Shown one piece after another: positions 24,702-32,680 of a DNA stretch of 52,415 nucleotides. The stretch is taken from NCBI GenBank assembly GCA_002343685.1, contig DDRS01000010.1, positions 1 through 52,415 on the forward strand. Direction: 5' to 3'. Both the position numbers and the translations under genes were made by a program. Origin of the DNA: Thiobacillus denitrificans (GTDB lineage Bacteria; Pseudomonadota; Gammaproteobacteria; Burkholderiales; Thiobacillaceae). The notes under the pieces were generated by a model, which was not told where the DNA came from, did no database searches, and saw only the letters and a list, made by a program, of their open reading frames with translations. Numbering within the stretch: position 1 is the stretch's first letter; every line of letters starts with the position of its first letter.

Positions 24702-25267
24702 TGCTGGCCGCAATCGGGGTGATGGCCATCCTGGCCGTGGCGATCGGCCTGGTGCTCGGCTGGTCGGCCATCCGCTTCAAGGTGGAAGGCAACCCGCTGG
24801 CGGAAAAGATCGACGCCATCCTGCCGCAGACGCAGTGCGGCCAGTGTGGTTTCCCTGGCTGCCGGCCCTATGCCGAGGCGATCGCCAAGGGCGAGGCCGA
24901 CATCAACCAGTGCCCGCCAGGCGGCGAGGAAGGCGTCAAGAAGCTCGCCGAACTGCTGGGCGTGGAACCCAAGCCGCTCGACGAGGCCCATGGCACGCCC
25001 AAGCCGAAGTCGGTCGCCTTCATCGACGAACAAACCTGCATCGGCTGCACCCTGTGCATCCAGGCCTGCCCGGTCGACGCCATTTCCGGTGCGGCCAAAC
25101 AGATGCACACCATCATCGCCGCCGAATGCACCGGTTGCGAACTGTGCCTGCCGCCCTGCCCGGTCGACTGCATCTCGATGGTGCCGATCGCCGAAGACCT
25201 GCCCCACTGGAAATGGAAGCATCCGGTGGTGATGATGAAGAAGATTGCCGAAACGGAGGGCGCATGA
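24701..25267 (+). CDS. rnfB: Rnf complex ferredoxin subunit B
   Basis: A 188-residue electron-transfer subunit. One N-terminal helix (residues 2-20) anchors it; then a Cys46/49/54/71 4Fe-4S motif (QCGQCGFPGC ... NQCPPGG) and two ferredoxin-type clusters CIGCTLCIQACP and CTGCELCLPPCP. It passes electrons between soluble ferredoxin and the membrane core. Start overlaps rnfA by one base; the stop overlaps rnfC (ATGA). The C-terminal extension seen in some RnfB proteins is short here. Confidence 0.95.
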   Translation: MLAAIGVMAILAVAIGLVLGWSAIRFKVEGNPLAEKIDAILPQTQCGQCGFPGCRPYAEAIAKGEADINQCPPGGEEGVKKLAELLGVEPKPLDEAHGTPKPKSVAFIDEQTCIGCTLCIQACPVDAISGAAKQMHTIIAAECTGCELCLPPCPVDCISMVPIAEDLPHWKWKHPVVMMKKIAETEGA

Positions 25268-26937
25268 GCCGCGAACTGTTCAAGTTCAAGGGCGGCGTGC
25301 ATCCCCCCGAACACAAAGCGGAATCCACGTCGCGCCCGATTCATGCCGCACCGCTGCCCAAGAAACTGGTCATTCCCTTGCGCCAGCACATCGGCAATCC
25401 GGCCAAGCCGGTGGTCGAGGTCGGCGAGCGGGTCCTGAAGGGCCAGATGATCGCAGCCGCCGACGGCTATATCTCGACGGCCGTCCATGCTTCCAGTTCG
25501 GGCACGGTCGTGGCCATCGACCTGCAAGCGGTCCCGCATATCTCCGGCCTGCCCGATCTGTGCATCACGATCGAAACCGACGGTCGCGACGAATGGGTGG
25601 CGCATGCTCCGCTCGACTACCAGGCGATGGAACCCTCCCAACTGCGCATGCAGTTGCGCGATCTGGGGCTGGCCGGTCTCGGCGGCGCAGTCTTCCCCAG
25701 CGCGGTCAAGCTCGACCCCGGCGCGTCCCACGTCTGTTCCACGCTCATCATCAACGGCGGCGAATGCGAGCCGTGGATCACCTGCGACGACATGCTGATG
25801 CGCCACCACGCCGACGAGATCCTGCAGGGCGTGGCGATCATGCGCCATCTGCTGGGCAGCACCGACATCCTCGTCGGCATCGAAGACAACAAGCCCGAGG
25901 CGCTGGATTCAATGCGCTCCGCTGCCGCGAAGCTGGATTTCGCGGTGGAGGTGGTGAAGGTGCCGGCGCGCTACCCGGGCGGCGGCGCCAAGCAGATGAT
26001 CGAGACACTGACCGGCAAGCAGGTCCCGTCCGGCAAACTCTCCACCGACATCGGCATCCAGGTCTTCAACGTCGGCACCAGCTATGCGCTGGCGCGTGCG
26101 ATACACCATGGCGAACCGCTGATCTCGCGCCTGGTCACCGTCACTGGCCACGTGCTGCGCCCGCAGAACTTCGAGGTCCTGATCGGCACCCCGATGCACA
26201 CGCTGATCACCCTGGCAGGCGACCGCGACGGCACCACCGGCGTGCTGATGGGCGGGCCGATGATGGGCGTGCCGGTACCGAACCTCGACGTGCCGGTGAT
26301 CAAGGCCACCAACTGCATCCTGGTGAAATCAAAGGAACTGTTCCCGCCCCTGCCCAAAGCCCTGCCATGCATCCGCTGCACCCGCTGCGCCGATGCCTGT
26401 CCGGCCGAATTGCAGCCACAGGAACTGTTCCGCTTCGCCAAGGCGGGCGATTTCGGCCGTGCGCAGGAATACCACCTGTTCGACTGCATCGAATGCGGCT
26501 GCTGCAGCTACGTCTGTCCCAGCCATATTCCGCTGGTCGATTTCTATCGTTACGCCAAGGGCGAGATCTGGGCGCGCGAGAAGGACAAGCGCGCCGCCGA
26601 CCTGGCACGCGAGCGCCATGAATTCCGGCAGTTCCGGCAGGAACGGGAGAAAAAGGAAAAGGCCGAGAAGCTCGCCGCCAAAGCACAAGCCAAACGTGCC
26701 GAACTCGCGGCCGCCCCTGCCGCCGAAGGCGCCGCGGTCAGCGATGCCGACGCCAAGAAAGCGTTGATCGCCGCTGCGCTGGCGCGCGCGCAGGCGAAAA
26801 AATCCGACGCCGCGCCAAAGAACGTCGATCAACTGACTCCCGAGCAGCTGCATCAGATCGAGGAGATCGAGGCACGTCGGACTAAAATCCGCGAACTGGC
26901 GCGCAAACCGCTGGAATCCGAAGAGAAAAAACCCTGA
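25264..26937 (+). CDS. rnfC: Rnf complex NADH-binding subunit C
   Basis: A 557-residue peripheral subunit that binds NADH, FMN and two 4Fe-4S clusters. The N-terminal barrel-sandwich region is followed by the flavin/NAD domain (GLAGLGGAVFPSAVKL, NGGECEPWITCDD, RYPGGGAKQMIETLTG) and two cluster motifs, CIRCTRCADACP and CIECGCCSYVCP. The last 130 residues are lysine/alanine-rich and probably helical, a common variable tail in proteobacterial RnfC. Its start and stop overlap the neighbouring genes. Confidence 0.95.
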   Translation: MSRELFKFKGGVHPPEHKAESTSRPIHAAPLPKKLVIPLRQHIGNPAKPVVEVGERVLKGQMIAAADGYISTAVHASSSGTVVAIDLQAVPHISGLPDLCITIETDGRDEWVAHAPLDYQAMEPSQLRMQLRDLGLAGLGGAVFPSAVKLDPGASHVCSTLIINGGECEPWITCDDMLMRHHADEILQGVAIMRHLLGSTDILVGIEDNKPEALDSMRSAAAKLDFAVEVVKVPARYPGGGAKQMIETLTGKQVPSGKLSTDIGIQVFNVGTSYALARAIHHGEPLISRLVTVTGHVLRPQNFEVLIGTPMHTLITLAGDRDGTTGVLMGGPMMGVPVPNLDVPVIKATNCILVKSKELFPPLPKALPCIRCTRCADACPAELQPQELFRFAKAGDFGRAQEYHLFDCIECGCCSYVCPSHIPLVDFYRYAKGEIWAREKDKRAADLARERHEFRQFRQEREKKEKAEKLAAKAQAKRAELAAAPAAEGAAVSDADAKKALIAAALARAQAKKSDAAPKNVDQLTPEQLHQIEEIEARRTKIRELARKPLESEEKKP

Positions 26938-27965
26938 TGGCCTCTCCATTCATTCTTGACCGCACCAGCGTCACCCAGGTCATGGCCTGGGTGCTGGCGG
27001 CCCTGCTGCCCGGCATCGCAACCTACGTCTGGCTGTTCGGGCCGGGCATCCTCGTGACGCTGTCGCTCGCCACCGTCACGGCGCTGGCTGCCGAAGCAGC
27101 GATGCTGAAGGCGCGCGGCTATGCGGTCAAACCCTTCCTCGCCGATTTGAGCGCCATCGTCACCGCCTGGCTGCTGGCGCTGTCGCTACCCTCGCTGGCG
27201 CCGTGGTGGCTGATCGTGACCGGCACGCTGTTCGCCATCGTGGTGGCCAAGCACCTGTATGGCGGGCTGGGTCAGAACATCTTCAACCCGGCCATGGTCG
27301 GCTACGCCGTGCTGATCGTGTCCTTCCCGGTGCAGATGACGCATTGGGCCGGGCCGAACGAGTTGACGTCGGTGCACCTCACGCTGGCGCAAAGCGCAAC
27401 GGTCATTTTCGGCGGCGACGTACCCCGGACCACGCTGGACGCCGTCACCATGGCCACGCCACTGGATGCGTTGCGAACCGGCCTGCTGCAGCAACTGACG
27501 GTCGACGAGGTGATGACACACCCGATTTTCGGCCATTACGGCGGTGTCGGCTTCGAATGGCTGGCAGGTGCATTCCTGCTGGGCGGGCTGCTGTTGTGGG
27601 CCCTGCGCATCATCAGCTGGCAGGTACCGCTGGCCTTCCTGGCTGGCATCTGGCTCACGGCCGGCTTCCTGAACTTCTTCGACGCCGGCCGGTTCGGCCC
27701 GCCCTGGTTTCACCTGTTTGCGCCGTCGGTCATGCTGGGCGCCTTCTTCATCGCCACCGACCCGGTGTCGGGCGCGACCACGCCGCGCGGCAAGCTGGTC
27801 TTCGGCCTGGGCGCCGGGTTTCTCACCATGGCCATCCGTACCTGGGGCGGCTTCCCGGACGGCGTGGCCTTCGCCATCCTGCTGATGAACCTGTGCGTGC
27901 CGCTGATCGACCAGTACACCCAACCGCGCATCTATGGCGGTACCGACAAGGAACCGCGCACGTGA
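26937..27965 (+). CDS. rnfD: Rnf complex membrane subunit D
   Basis: A 342-residue inner-membrane subunit with about ten helices, related to NqrB. The SGATTPRGK motif (about residue 280) carries the threonine that receives covalent FMN from the flavin transferase ApbE. It forms part of the ion-translocating core with A, E and G. Start overlaps the rnfC stop (TGATG) and the stop overlaps the rnfG GTG start. Confidence 0.94.
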   Translation: MASPFILDRTSVTQVMAWVLAALLPGIATYVWLFGPGILVTLSLATVTALAAEAAMLKARGYAVKPFLADLSAIVTAWLLALSLPSLAPWWLIVTGTLFAIVVAKHLYGGLGQNIFNPAMVGYAVLIVSFPVQMTHWAGPNELTSVHLTLAQSATVIFGGDVPRTTLDAVTMATPLDALRTGLLQQLTVDEVMTHPIFGHYGGVGFEWLAGAFLLGGLLLWALRIISWQVPLAFLAGIWLTAGFLNFFDAGRFGPPWFHLFAPSVMLGAFFIATDPVSGATTPRGKLVFGLGAGFLTMAIRTWGGFPDGVAFAILLMNLCVPLIDQYTQPRIYGGTDKEPRT

Positions 27966-28612
27966 GCATGACGGACGCCACTCGCAACGCGTTGCGGACC
28001 GGAACGGTCCTGTTCCTGTTCGCACTCGTCGGGACGGCCATCCTGGCATTCACCCACGACCGGACCGAACCCGTCATCACCCGCAGCCAGCAGGCCGAGA
28101 AACTTGCACTCATCAACCAGGTCCTGCCCGCTTCGTCCTACGACAACGACCTGCTGGCCAGCCGGCAAGACCTGCCGCCGGACGATCTCCTGGGCACGCG
28201 CCAGCCTTCCGCCCTATGGATCGCCCGCCGCGGCAGCCAGGTCACTGCCGTGGTACTGGAAGCCATCGCGCCGGACGGCTATGCTGGCGATATCGCCCTG
28301 CTGATCGGCATCGACATCGACGGCAAGGTGACCGGCGTGCGGGTCACTGCCCACCGCGAGACGCCGGGCCTGGGCGATTACGTCGAACGGACCAAGAGCG
28401 CCTGGATTGACCAGTTTGCCGGCAAGTCGCTGACCGACCCGGAACCCAAGCACTGGAAGGTCGCCAAGGACGGCGGCGCGTTTGATGCGCGTGCCGGCGC
28501 CACCATCACCCCGCGCGCGGTGGTCAAGGCCGTCAGGAGCGCGCTCGATTATTTTGCTCGGCACCGCGCCGCATTCGTCGCGGCGCCCCCTGCAAAGGAG
28601 AAGAAGGCATGA
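27962..28612 (+). CDS. rnfG: Rnf complex flavoprotein subunit G
   Basis: A 216-residue subunit with one N-terminal membrane helix (about residues 12-32) and a periplasmic FMN-binding domain. ETPGLGDYVE and the C-terminal AGATITPRAVVKAV are family hallmarks; the second threonine in GATIT is the expected covalent FMN site. The GTG at 27962 overlaps the rnfD stop and is preferred over the ATG two codons later. The stop overlaps rnfE. Confidence 0.93.
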   Translation: MSMTDATRNALRTGTVLFLFALVGTAILAFTHDRTEPVITRSQQAEKLALINQVLPASSYDNDLLASRQDLPPDDLLGTRQPSALWIARRGSQVTAVVLEAIAPDGYAGDIALLIGIDIDGKVTGVRVTAHRETPGLGDYVERTKSAWIDQFAGKSLTDPEPKHWKVAKDGGAFDARAGATITPRAVVKAVRSALDYFARHRAAFVAAPPAKEKKA

Positions 28613-29286
28613 TGACGCTGAACGAATTCCGCAGCCTGTTCCAGAACGGCCTGATCAAGCAGAACACCGGCCTGGTACAGCTGCTCGGCCTGTGCCCGCT
28701 GCTAGCGATCAGCAACAACGTGGTCAACGCGTTGTCGCTGGGTCTGGCGACCCTGCTGGTGATGGCTGCCTCAAGCGGCGCCGTATCGGGCGTGCGCCAC
28801 TTCGTGCCGCACGAAATCCGCATCCCGGTGTTCGTTCTCATCATCGCCGCACTGGTCACGGTGATCGACCTGGCGATGAACGCATTCGTACACCCGCTCT
28901 ATCTGGTTCTGGGGATTTTCATTCCGCTCATCACCACCAACTGCATCGTGCTGGCACGCGCCGATGCATTCGCCTCCAAGAACCATCCGCTGCATAGCGT
29001 GATCGATGCCGTCGCCATGGGGCTGGGCCTGACGCTGGTACTGGTGGTACTGGGCGCAATCCGCGAACTCGCCGGCAAGGGCACGCTGTTCTCCGGTATC
29101 GACCTGGTCTTCGGCGCCGCGGCGAAAAGCTATGTGCTGCACGTGCTGCCCCACTACCAGGGCTTTCTGCTCGCGATTCTTCCGCCTGGCGCCTTCATCG
29201 CGCTGGGACTGCTGATCGCCGCGCACAACTGGAACAAGGCACGTGCCGCCCAGCGCGTCCGTGCCGCCGTGCCGATGGCGGCATGA
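28609..29286 (+). CDS. rnfE: Rnf complex membrane subunit E
   Basis: A 225-residue, six-helix inner-membrane subunit paralogous to RnfA, with the conserved cysteines in LLGLCPLLAISN and PLITTNCIVLARA. It forms the core with RnfA in inverted topology. It starts at the first of two adjacent ATG codons overlapping rnfG; its stop overlaps the start of a tiny basic protein gene (ATGA). This completes the A-B-C-D-G-E order. Confidence 0.94.
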   Translation: MMTLNEFRSLFQNGLIKQNTGLVQLLGLCPLLAISNNVVNALSLGLATLLVMAASSGAVSGVRHFVPHEIRIPVFVLIIAALVTVIDLAMNAFVHPLYLVLGIFIPLITTNCIVLARADAFASKNHPLHSVIDAVAMGLGLTLVLVVLGAIRELAGKGTLFSGIDLVFGAAAKSYVLHVLPHYQGFLLAILPPGAFIALGLLIAAHNWNKARAAQRVRAAVPMAA

Positions 29287-29435
29287 AGCCACCGCTGAAA
29301 AGGCGCGTCCCCAAGCCGCGTAATCCGTTTGTCGCGCTGGCCATTGCCCGCAAGGCCGGCAAGCATGACAAAACGCCCCGCGCCCGGCGGCAGGCCGAAA
29401 AACAGGCCCTGAGAAAACGCCTGGAAGACCAGTGA
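29283..29435 (+). CDS. 50-residue basic protein between rnfE and nth
   Basis: This short gene starts with an ATG overlapping the rnfE stop (ATGA) and ends seven bases before nth, so its reading frame is fixed by coupling on one side and tight packing on the other. The product begins MKPPLKRRVPKPRNPFVALA and ends KQALRKRLEDQ; about a third of the residues are Lys or Arg and there is no membrane segment. The NPFVALA-RKAGKH core and the arginine-rich helix suggest RNA or ribosome binding, which is inference. I recognise no named family. Confidence 0.7.
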   Translation: MKPPLKRRVPKPRNPFVALAIARKAGKHDKTPRARRQAEKQALRKRLEDQ

Positions 29436-29442
29436 TCCCCCG

Positions 29443-30087
29443 ATGAACGCCGCCAAACGCCACGAAATCTTCAGCCGCCTGCGCGCGGCCAATCCCCATC
29501 CCACCACCGAGCTCGAATACAGGACGCCGTTCGAACTGCTGGTGGCCGTGGTGCTGTCGGCGCAGGCGACCGACAAGGGCGTGAACCTGGCGACGCGCAG
29601 GCTGTTTCCGGTAGCCAACACCCCCGAGGCGATCTATGCGCTGGGAGAAGCCGGCCTCACCGAATACATCAAGACCATCGGGCTCTACAAGAGCAAGGCC
29701 AAGCACCTCATCGCCGCCTGCCGGATGCTGGTCGAACTGCACGACAGCCAGGTGCCGGCCGAGCGCGCGGCCCTCGAGGCGCTGCCCGGGGTGGGGCGCA
29801 AGACGGCGAACGTGATCCTCAACACGGCGTTCGGCCAGCCGACGATGGCGGTCGACACCCACATCTTCCGCGTCGCCAACCGCACCGGCCTGGCGCCCGG
29901 CAAGACGGTGCTGGAAGTGGAAAAGAAGCTTCTCAAGACGATTCCCGCGGAATTCCGCATCGACGCCCACCACTGGCTGATCCTGCACGGGCGCTACGTG
30001 TGCCAGGCCCGCAAGCCGAGATGCGGCGAGTGCATCATCGCGGACCTGTGCGAATTCAAGGGCAAACTGCTCGCCACGGCAGGGTAA
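29443..30087 (+). CDS. nth: endonuclease III
   Basis: A 214-residue DNA glycosylase/AP lyase that removes oxidised pyrimidines. The helix-hairpin-helix holds the catalytic lysine (LPGVGRKTANVIL) and the catalytic aspartate is in VDTHIFRV. The C-terminal 4Fe-4S loop has C-x6-C-x2-C-x5-C (CQARKPRCGECIIADLC). Length equals the E. coli enzyme. Placement behind rnf genes is common in Proteobacteria. Its stop overlaps the DUF1841 start (TAATG). Confidence 0.96.
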   Translation: MNAAKRHEIFSRLRAANPHPTTELEYRTPFELLVAVVLSAQATDKGVNLATRRLFPVANTPEAIYALGEAGLTEYIKTIGLYKSKAKHLIAACRMLVELHDSQVPAERAALEALPGVGRKTANVILNTAFGQPTMAVDTHIFRVANRTGLAPGKTVLEVEKKLLKTIPAEFRIDAHHWLILHGRYVCQARKPRCGECIIADLCEFKGKLLATAG

Positions 30088-30521
30088 TGTTCAATCCCAG
30101 CCGCGATCAGGTCCGCCAGTTCTTCTTCGATGTATGGGCGAAGTACCGGGCCGGCCAGCCGCTGGCGGGCGCGGAGCAGCCGGCGCTCGATGCCGTGCTG
30201 GCGCATCCCGAATACCACGCCCTGCTCGACCAGCCCGAGCGTTACCGGGAGCGGGACTATCTGCCGGAATCCGGCGAGACCAACCCTTTCCTGCACCTTT
30301 CCATGCACCTGGCGATCGCCGAGCAGGTGTCGGTCGACCAGCCGCCCGGCATCCTCGAACGCTACCAACGGCTGCTCAAGCGCTATGGCAACGCCATGGA
30401 CGCGCAGCATGACGTCATGGACTGCCTGGGGGAAATGATCTGGCAGGTGCAACGCCATCAGACAGCGTTCGATTCGGCAGCCTACCTGCACTGCCTGGAT
30501 CGCAAGCTCGGCAACGCGTAG
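30087..30521 (+). CDS. DUF1841 family protein
   Basis: A 144-residue cytosolic, mostly helical protein matching DUF1841: opening MFNPSRDQVRQFFFDVWAKY, the central SGETNPFLHLSMHLAIAEQ block with two conserved histidines, and the HDVMDCLGEMIWQVQR helix. No function is known. It overlaps nth by one base and is the last gene of the rnf-nth run; a 188-base gap follows. Confidence 0.85.
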   Translation: MFNPSRDQVRQFFFDVWAKYRAGQPLAGAEQPALDAVLAHPEYHALLDQPERYRERDYLPESGETNPFLHLSMHLAIAEQVSVDQPPGILERYQRLLKRYGNAMDAQHDVMDCLGEMIWQVQRHQTAFDSAAYLHCLDRKLGNA

Positions 30522-30709
30522 CAGGCGCCAGCCGCCGATATCAAATCCGCGCAAGCGGCCTTCATTTTGTCGAAATCCTGTCGTTATCACTGTTGACAGT
30601 CTGACACCGCCGGGAAAAGCCCACTGCTTGCACCGGTTCTGACTCGACTGTTTTGATTCGGGGCCGCCCTCCGACGGGCCGCCACTTACGTTTGCTTCGC
30701 CACTAATAA

Positions 30710-32626
30710 ATGATGACACAGGCTGAACAACTGAAACTCAGCGGCCAGCTGCCCTCGCCTCGCGGGGTCGCGCTGGCGATACTCGAATTATCCAGGCGCG
30801 AGAATGCGACACTGGGTGAAATTGCACGGGTCGTGCAAACCGATCCCGCATTGTCCGGGCGCCTGATCAAACTGGCCAATACCGCTTCGCACGTCGCACG
30901 CCCGGTGGTCTCGATTCAGGAAGCCGTCGTCCGCCAGGGCATGGCGACGGTGCGCCATCTGGCCTTGGGTTTTTCGCTGGTCGACCAGTACCGCGACGGT
31001 GCCTGCGAAGCATTCGACTACAAGGGATACTGGTCGCATTCCCTGCTGATGGCGCTGTGCATGCAAGCCCTCGGGACGCGGGTGCATGTGGCCGCTGCGG
31101 ATGAACTGTTCGTCTGCGGCCTGCTGGCGCAGGTAGGGAAGCTGGCGCTGGCGACGGCCTATCCCGACGAATACAACGCGGTCCTGCAGGCACGACAGGC
31201 CGACCCCGCGCAAGCGCTCATCACCCTGGAACGGTCCCGACTGGAAACCGACCATGTCGAAATGGGTACCGTCATGATGGCCGATTGGGGCATGCCCAAA
31301 ACCTTCACCGAGCCGCTGACCCACTACGAAGAATCGGATCATCCAGGCTTTCCCCATGATTCGCGTTCCAACAGCCTGGTGCTGATGCTGCGCCTGTCTC
31401 ACCAGCTGGCCGACCTTGGACAGATCGACGCTAGCGCACGTCCCGATCTGCTGAAGGACTGGATGGCGAAGGCCGTTGCGCTCGACATTTCCCCGGAAAC
31501 GGCCGGCAGCTTTGTCGACGAGGTCATACACCACTGGCGGGAATGGAGCGAGCTGCTGAAGATCCCCGCCATCGCGCTGCCGTCGTTCGCCGAGATCTGC
31601 CACGGCCACCATGAGGCCGAAGGCCCGGTCCATGACGGCGACATGGCCGATATCGAAATGCCATTGCGCATCGTGGTGGCGGACAGCAATGCCACCCGCC
31701 GGCGCCACATCATGGCCTTGCTGGTCGAGAACAGCGAGCATACGGTCTATCCGGCCGAGAACGGGAACGCTGCGCTGGCCCTGGCGATGGAAGTACTGCC
31801 CCATGTCATCATCGCGCATTACGAGCTGCCCCTGCTCGATGGCCTGGAATTGTGCCAGGCGCTGAGGGCCACCGATGAAGGCCGACGCATGCATATTCTG
31901 ATGACGTCTGACGAACACGGCGAAGAGCAACTGAACCGCGCCTACGAAGCCGATGCCGACGGCTATCTGCCCAGCAACCTCAGTTCCAAGGGCCTGCACA
32001 CCCGCCTGCGTGCCGCACAGCGCATGATCCATCTGCAAACCGCCTGGGAAAAGGATCGTGCGCAACTGCGCCAGATCGCAGCCGAACTGGCAGTGGCCAA
32101 CCGTCGTCTGGCCAACGCGGCGCTCACTGACCTGCTGACCGGGCTGCCGAACCGCCGCTCGGCCATGGACCAGCTCGAACAGGCCTGGAGTGCCGCCTCG
32201 CGCTCAGGTCAGCCGATCGCCGTGATGATGGTCGATATCGATCATTTCAAGCATATCAACGACACCTACGGCCACGCCGCCGGGGACCGGGTGCTGCGCG
32301 AAGCCGCGGCCATCCTGCGCGCCTCGGCGCGTCGCGAGGATAGCGTCTGCCGCATCGGCGGCGAGGAATTCCTGGTCATTTGTCCCAACACCGATCTCAA
32401 CGCCGCGATGCAGTCGGCCGAACGCCTGCGCGCAAACCTGAACGCCAAACGGATCACCATCGGAAACACGGAAAAAACGCTCACCGTCAGCATCGGGGTG
32501 GCCACACGCGAATCCGTCACCGGCGACATCGACGCACTGGTCAGCATTGCCGACCAGGCGCTCTATGCCGCCAAGGAAGCGGGACGCAACAAGGTCTGCA
32601 CCCGGCAGCACAGCGTATTCCATTGA
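30710..32626 (+). CDS. HDOD / degenerate REC / GGDEF signalling protein
   Basis: A 638-residue cytosolic protein. Residues about 10-215 are an HDOD domain (QLPSPRGVALAILELSRREN, then VQTDPALSGRLIKLAN). Residues about 320-440 have a receiver fold, but the phospho-acceptor aspartate position is His370 (IIAHYELP), the conserved lysine position is Ser422 (GYLPSN), and only one acidic residue remains in the first loop (VADSN). A coiled linker leads to an intact GGDEF domain: GGEEF at 550-554 with an RxxD inhibitory site (RRED, 541-544). It should make c-di-GMP, with control by something other than phosphorylation of this REC. It starts at two adjacent ATGs. Confidence 0.88.
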   Translation: MMTQAEQLKLSGQLPSPRGVALAILELSRRENATLGEIARVVQTDPALSGRLIKLANTASHVARPVVSIQEAVVRQGMATVRHLALGFSLVDQYRDGACEAFDYKGYWSHSLLMALCMQALGTRVHVAAADELFVCGLLAQVGKLALATAYPDEYNAVLQARQADPAQALITLERSRLETDHVEMGTVMMADWGMPKTFTEPLTHYEESDHPGFPHDSRSNSLVLMLRLSHQLADLGQIDASARPDLLKDWMAKAVALDISPETAGSFVDEVIHHWREWSELLKIPAIALPSFAEICHGHHEAEGPVHDGDMADIEMPLRIVVADSNATRRRHIMALLVENSEHTVYPAENGNAALALAMEVLPHVIIAHYELPLLDGLELCQALRATDEGRRMHILMTSDEHGEEQLNRAYEADADGYLPSNLSSKGLHTRLRAAQRMIHLQTAWEKDRAQLRQIAAELAVANRRLANAALTDLLTGLPNRRSAMDQLEQAWSAASRSGQPIAVMMVDIDHFKHINDTYGHAAGDRVLREAAAILRASARREDSVCRIGGEEFLVICPNTDLNAAMQSAERLRANLNAKRITIGNTEKTLTVSIGVATRESVTGDIDALVSIADQALYAAKEAGRNKVCTRQHSVFH

Positions 32627-32680
32627 CCCTGCCCGTCCGCACAAACGAACAAGCCTCTGCCTCGAACCGGTCTGCCCGCG

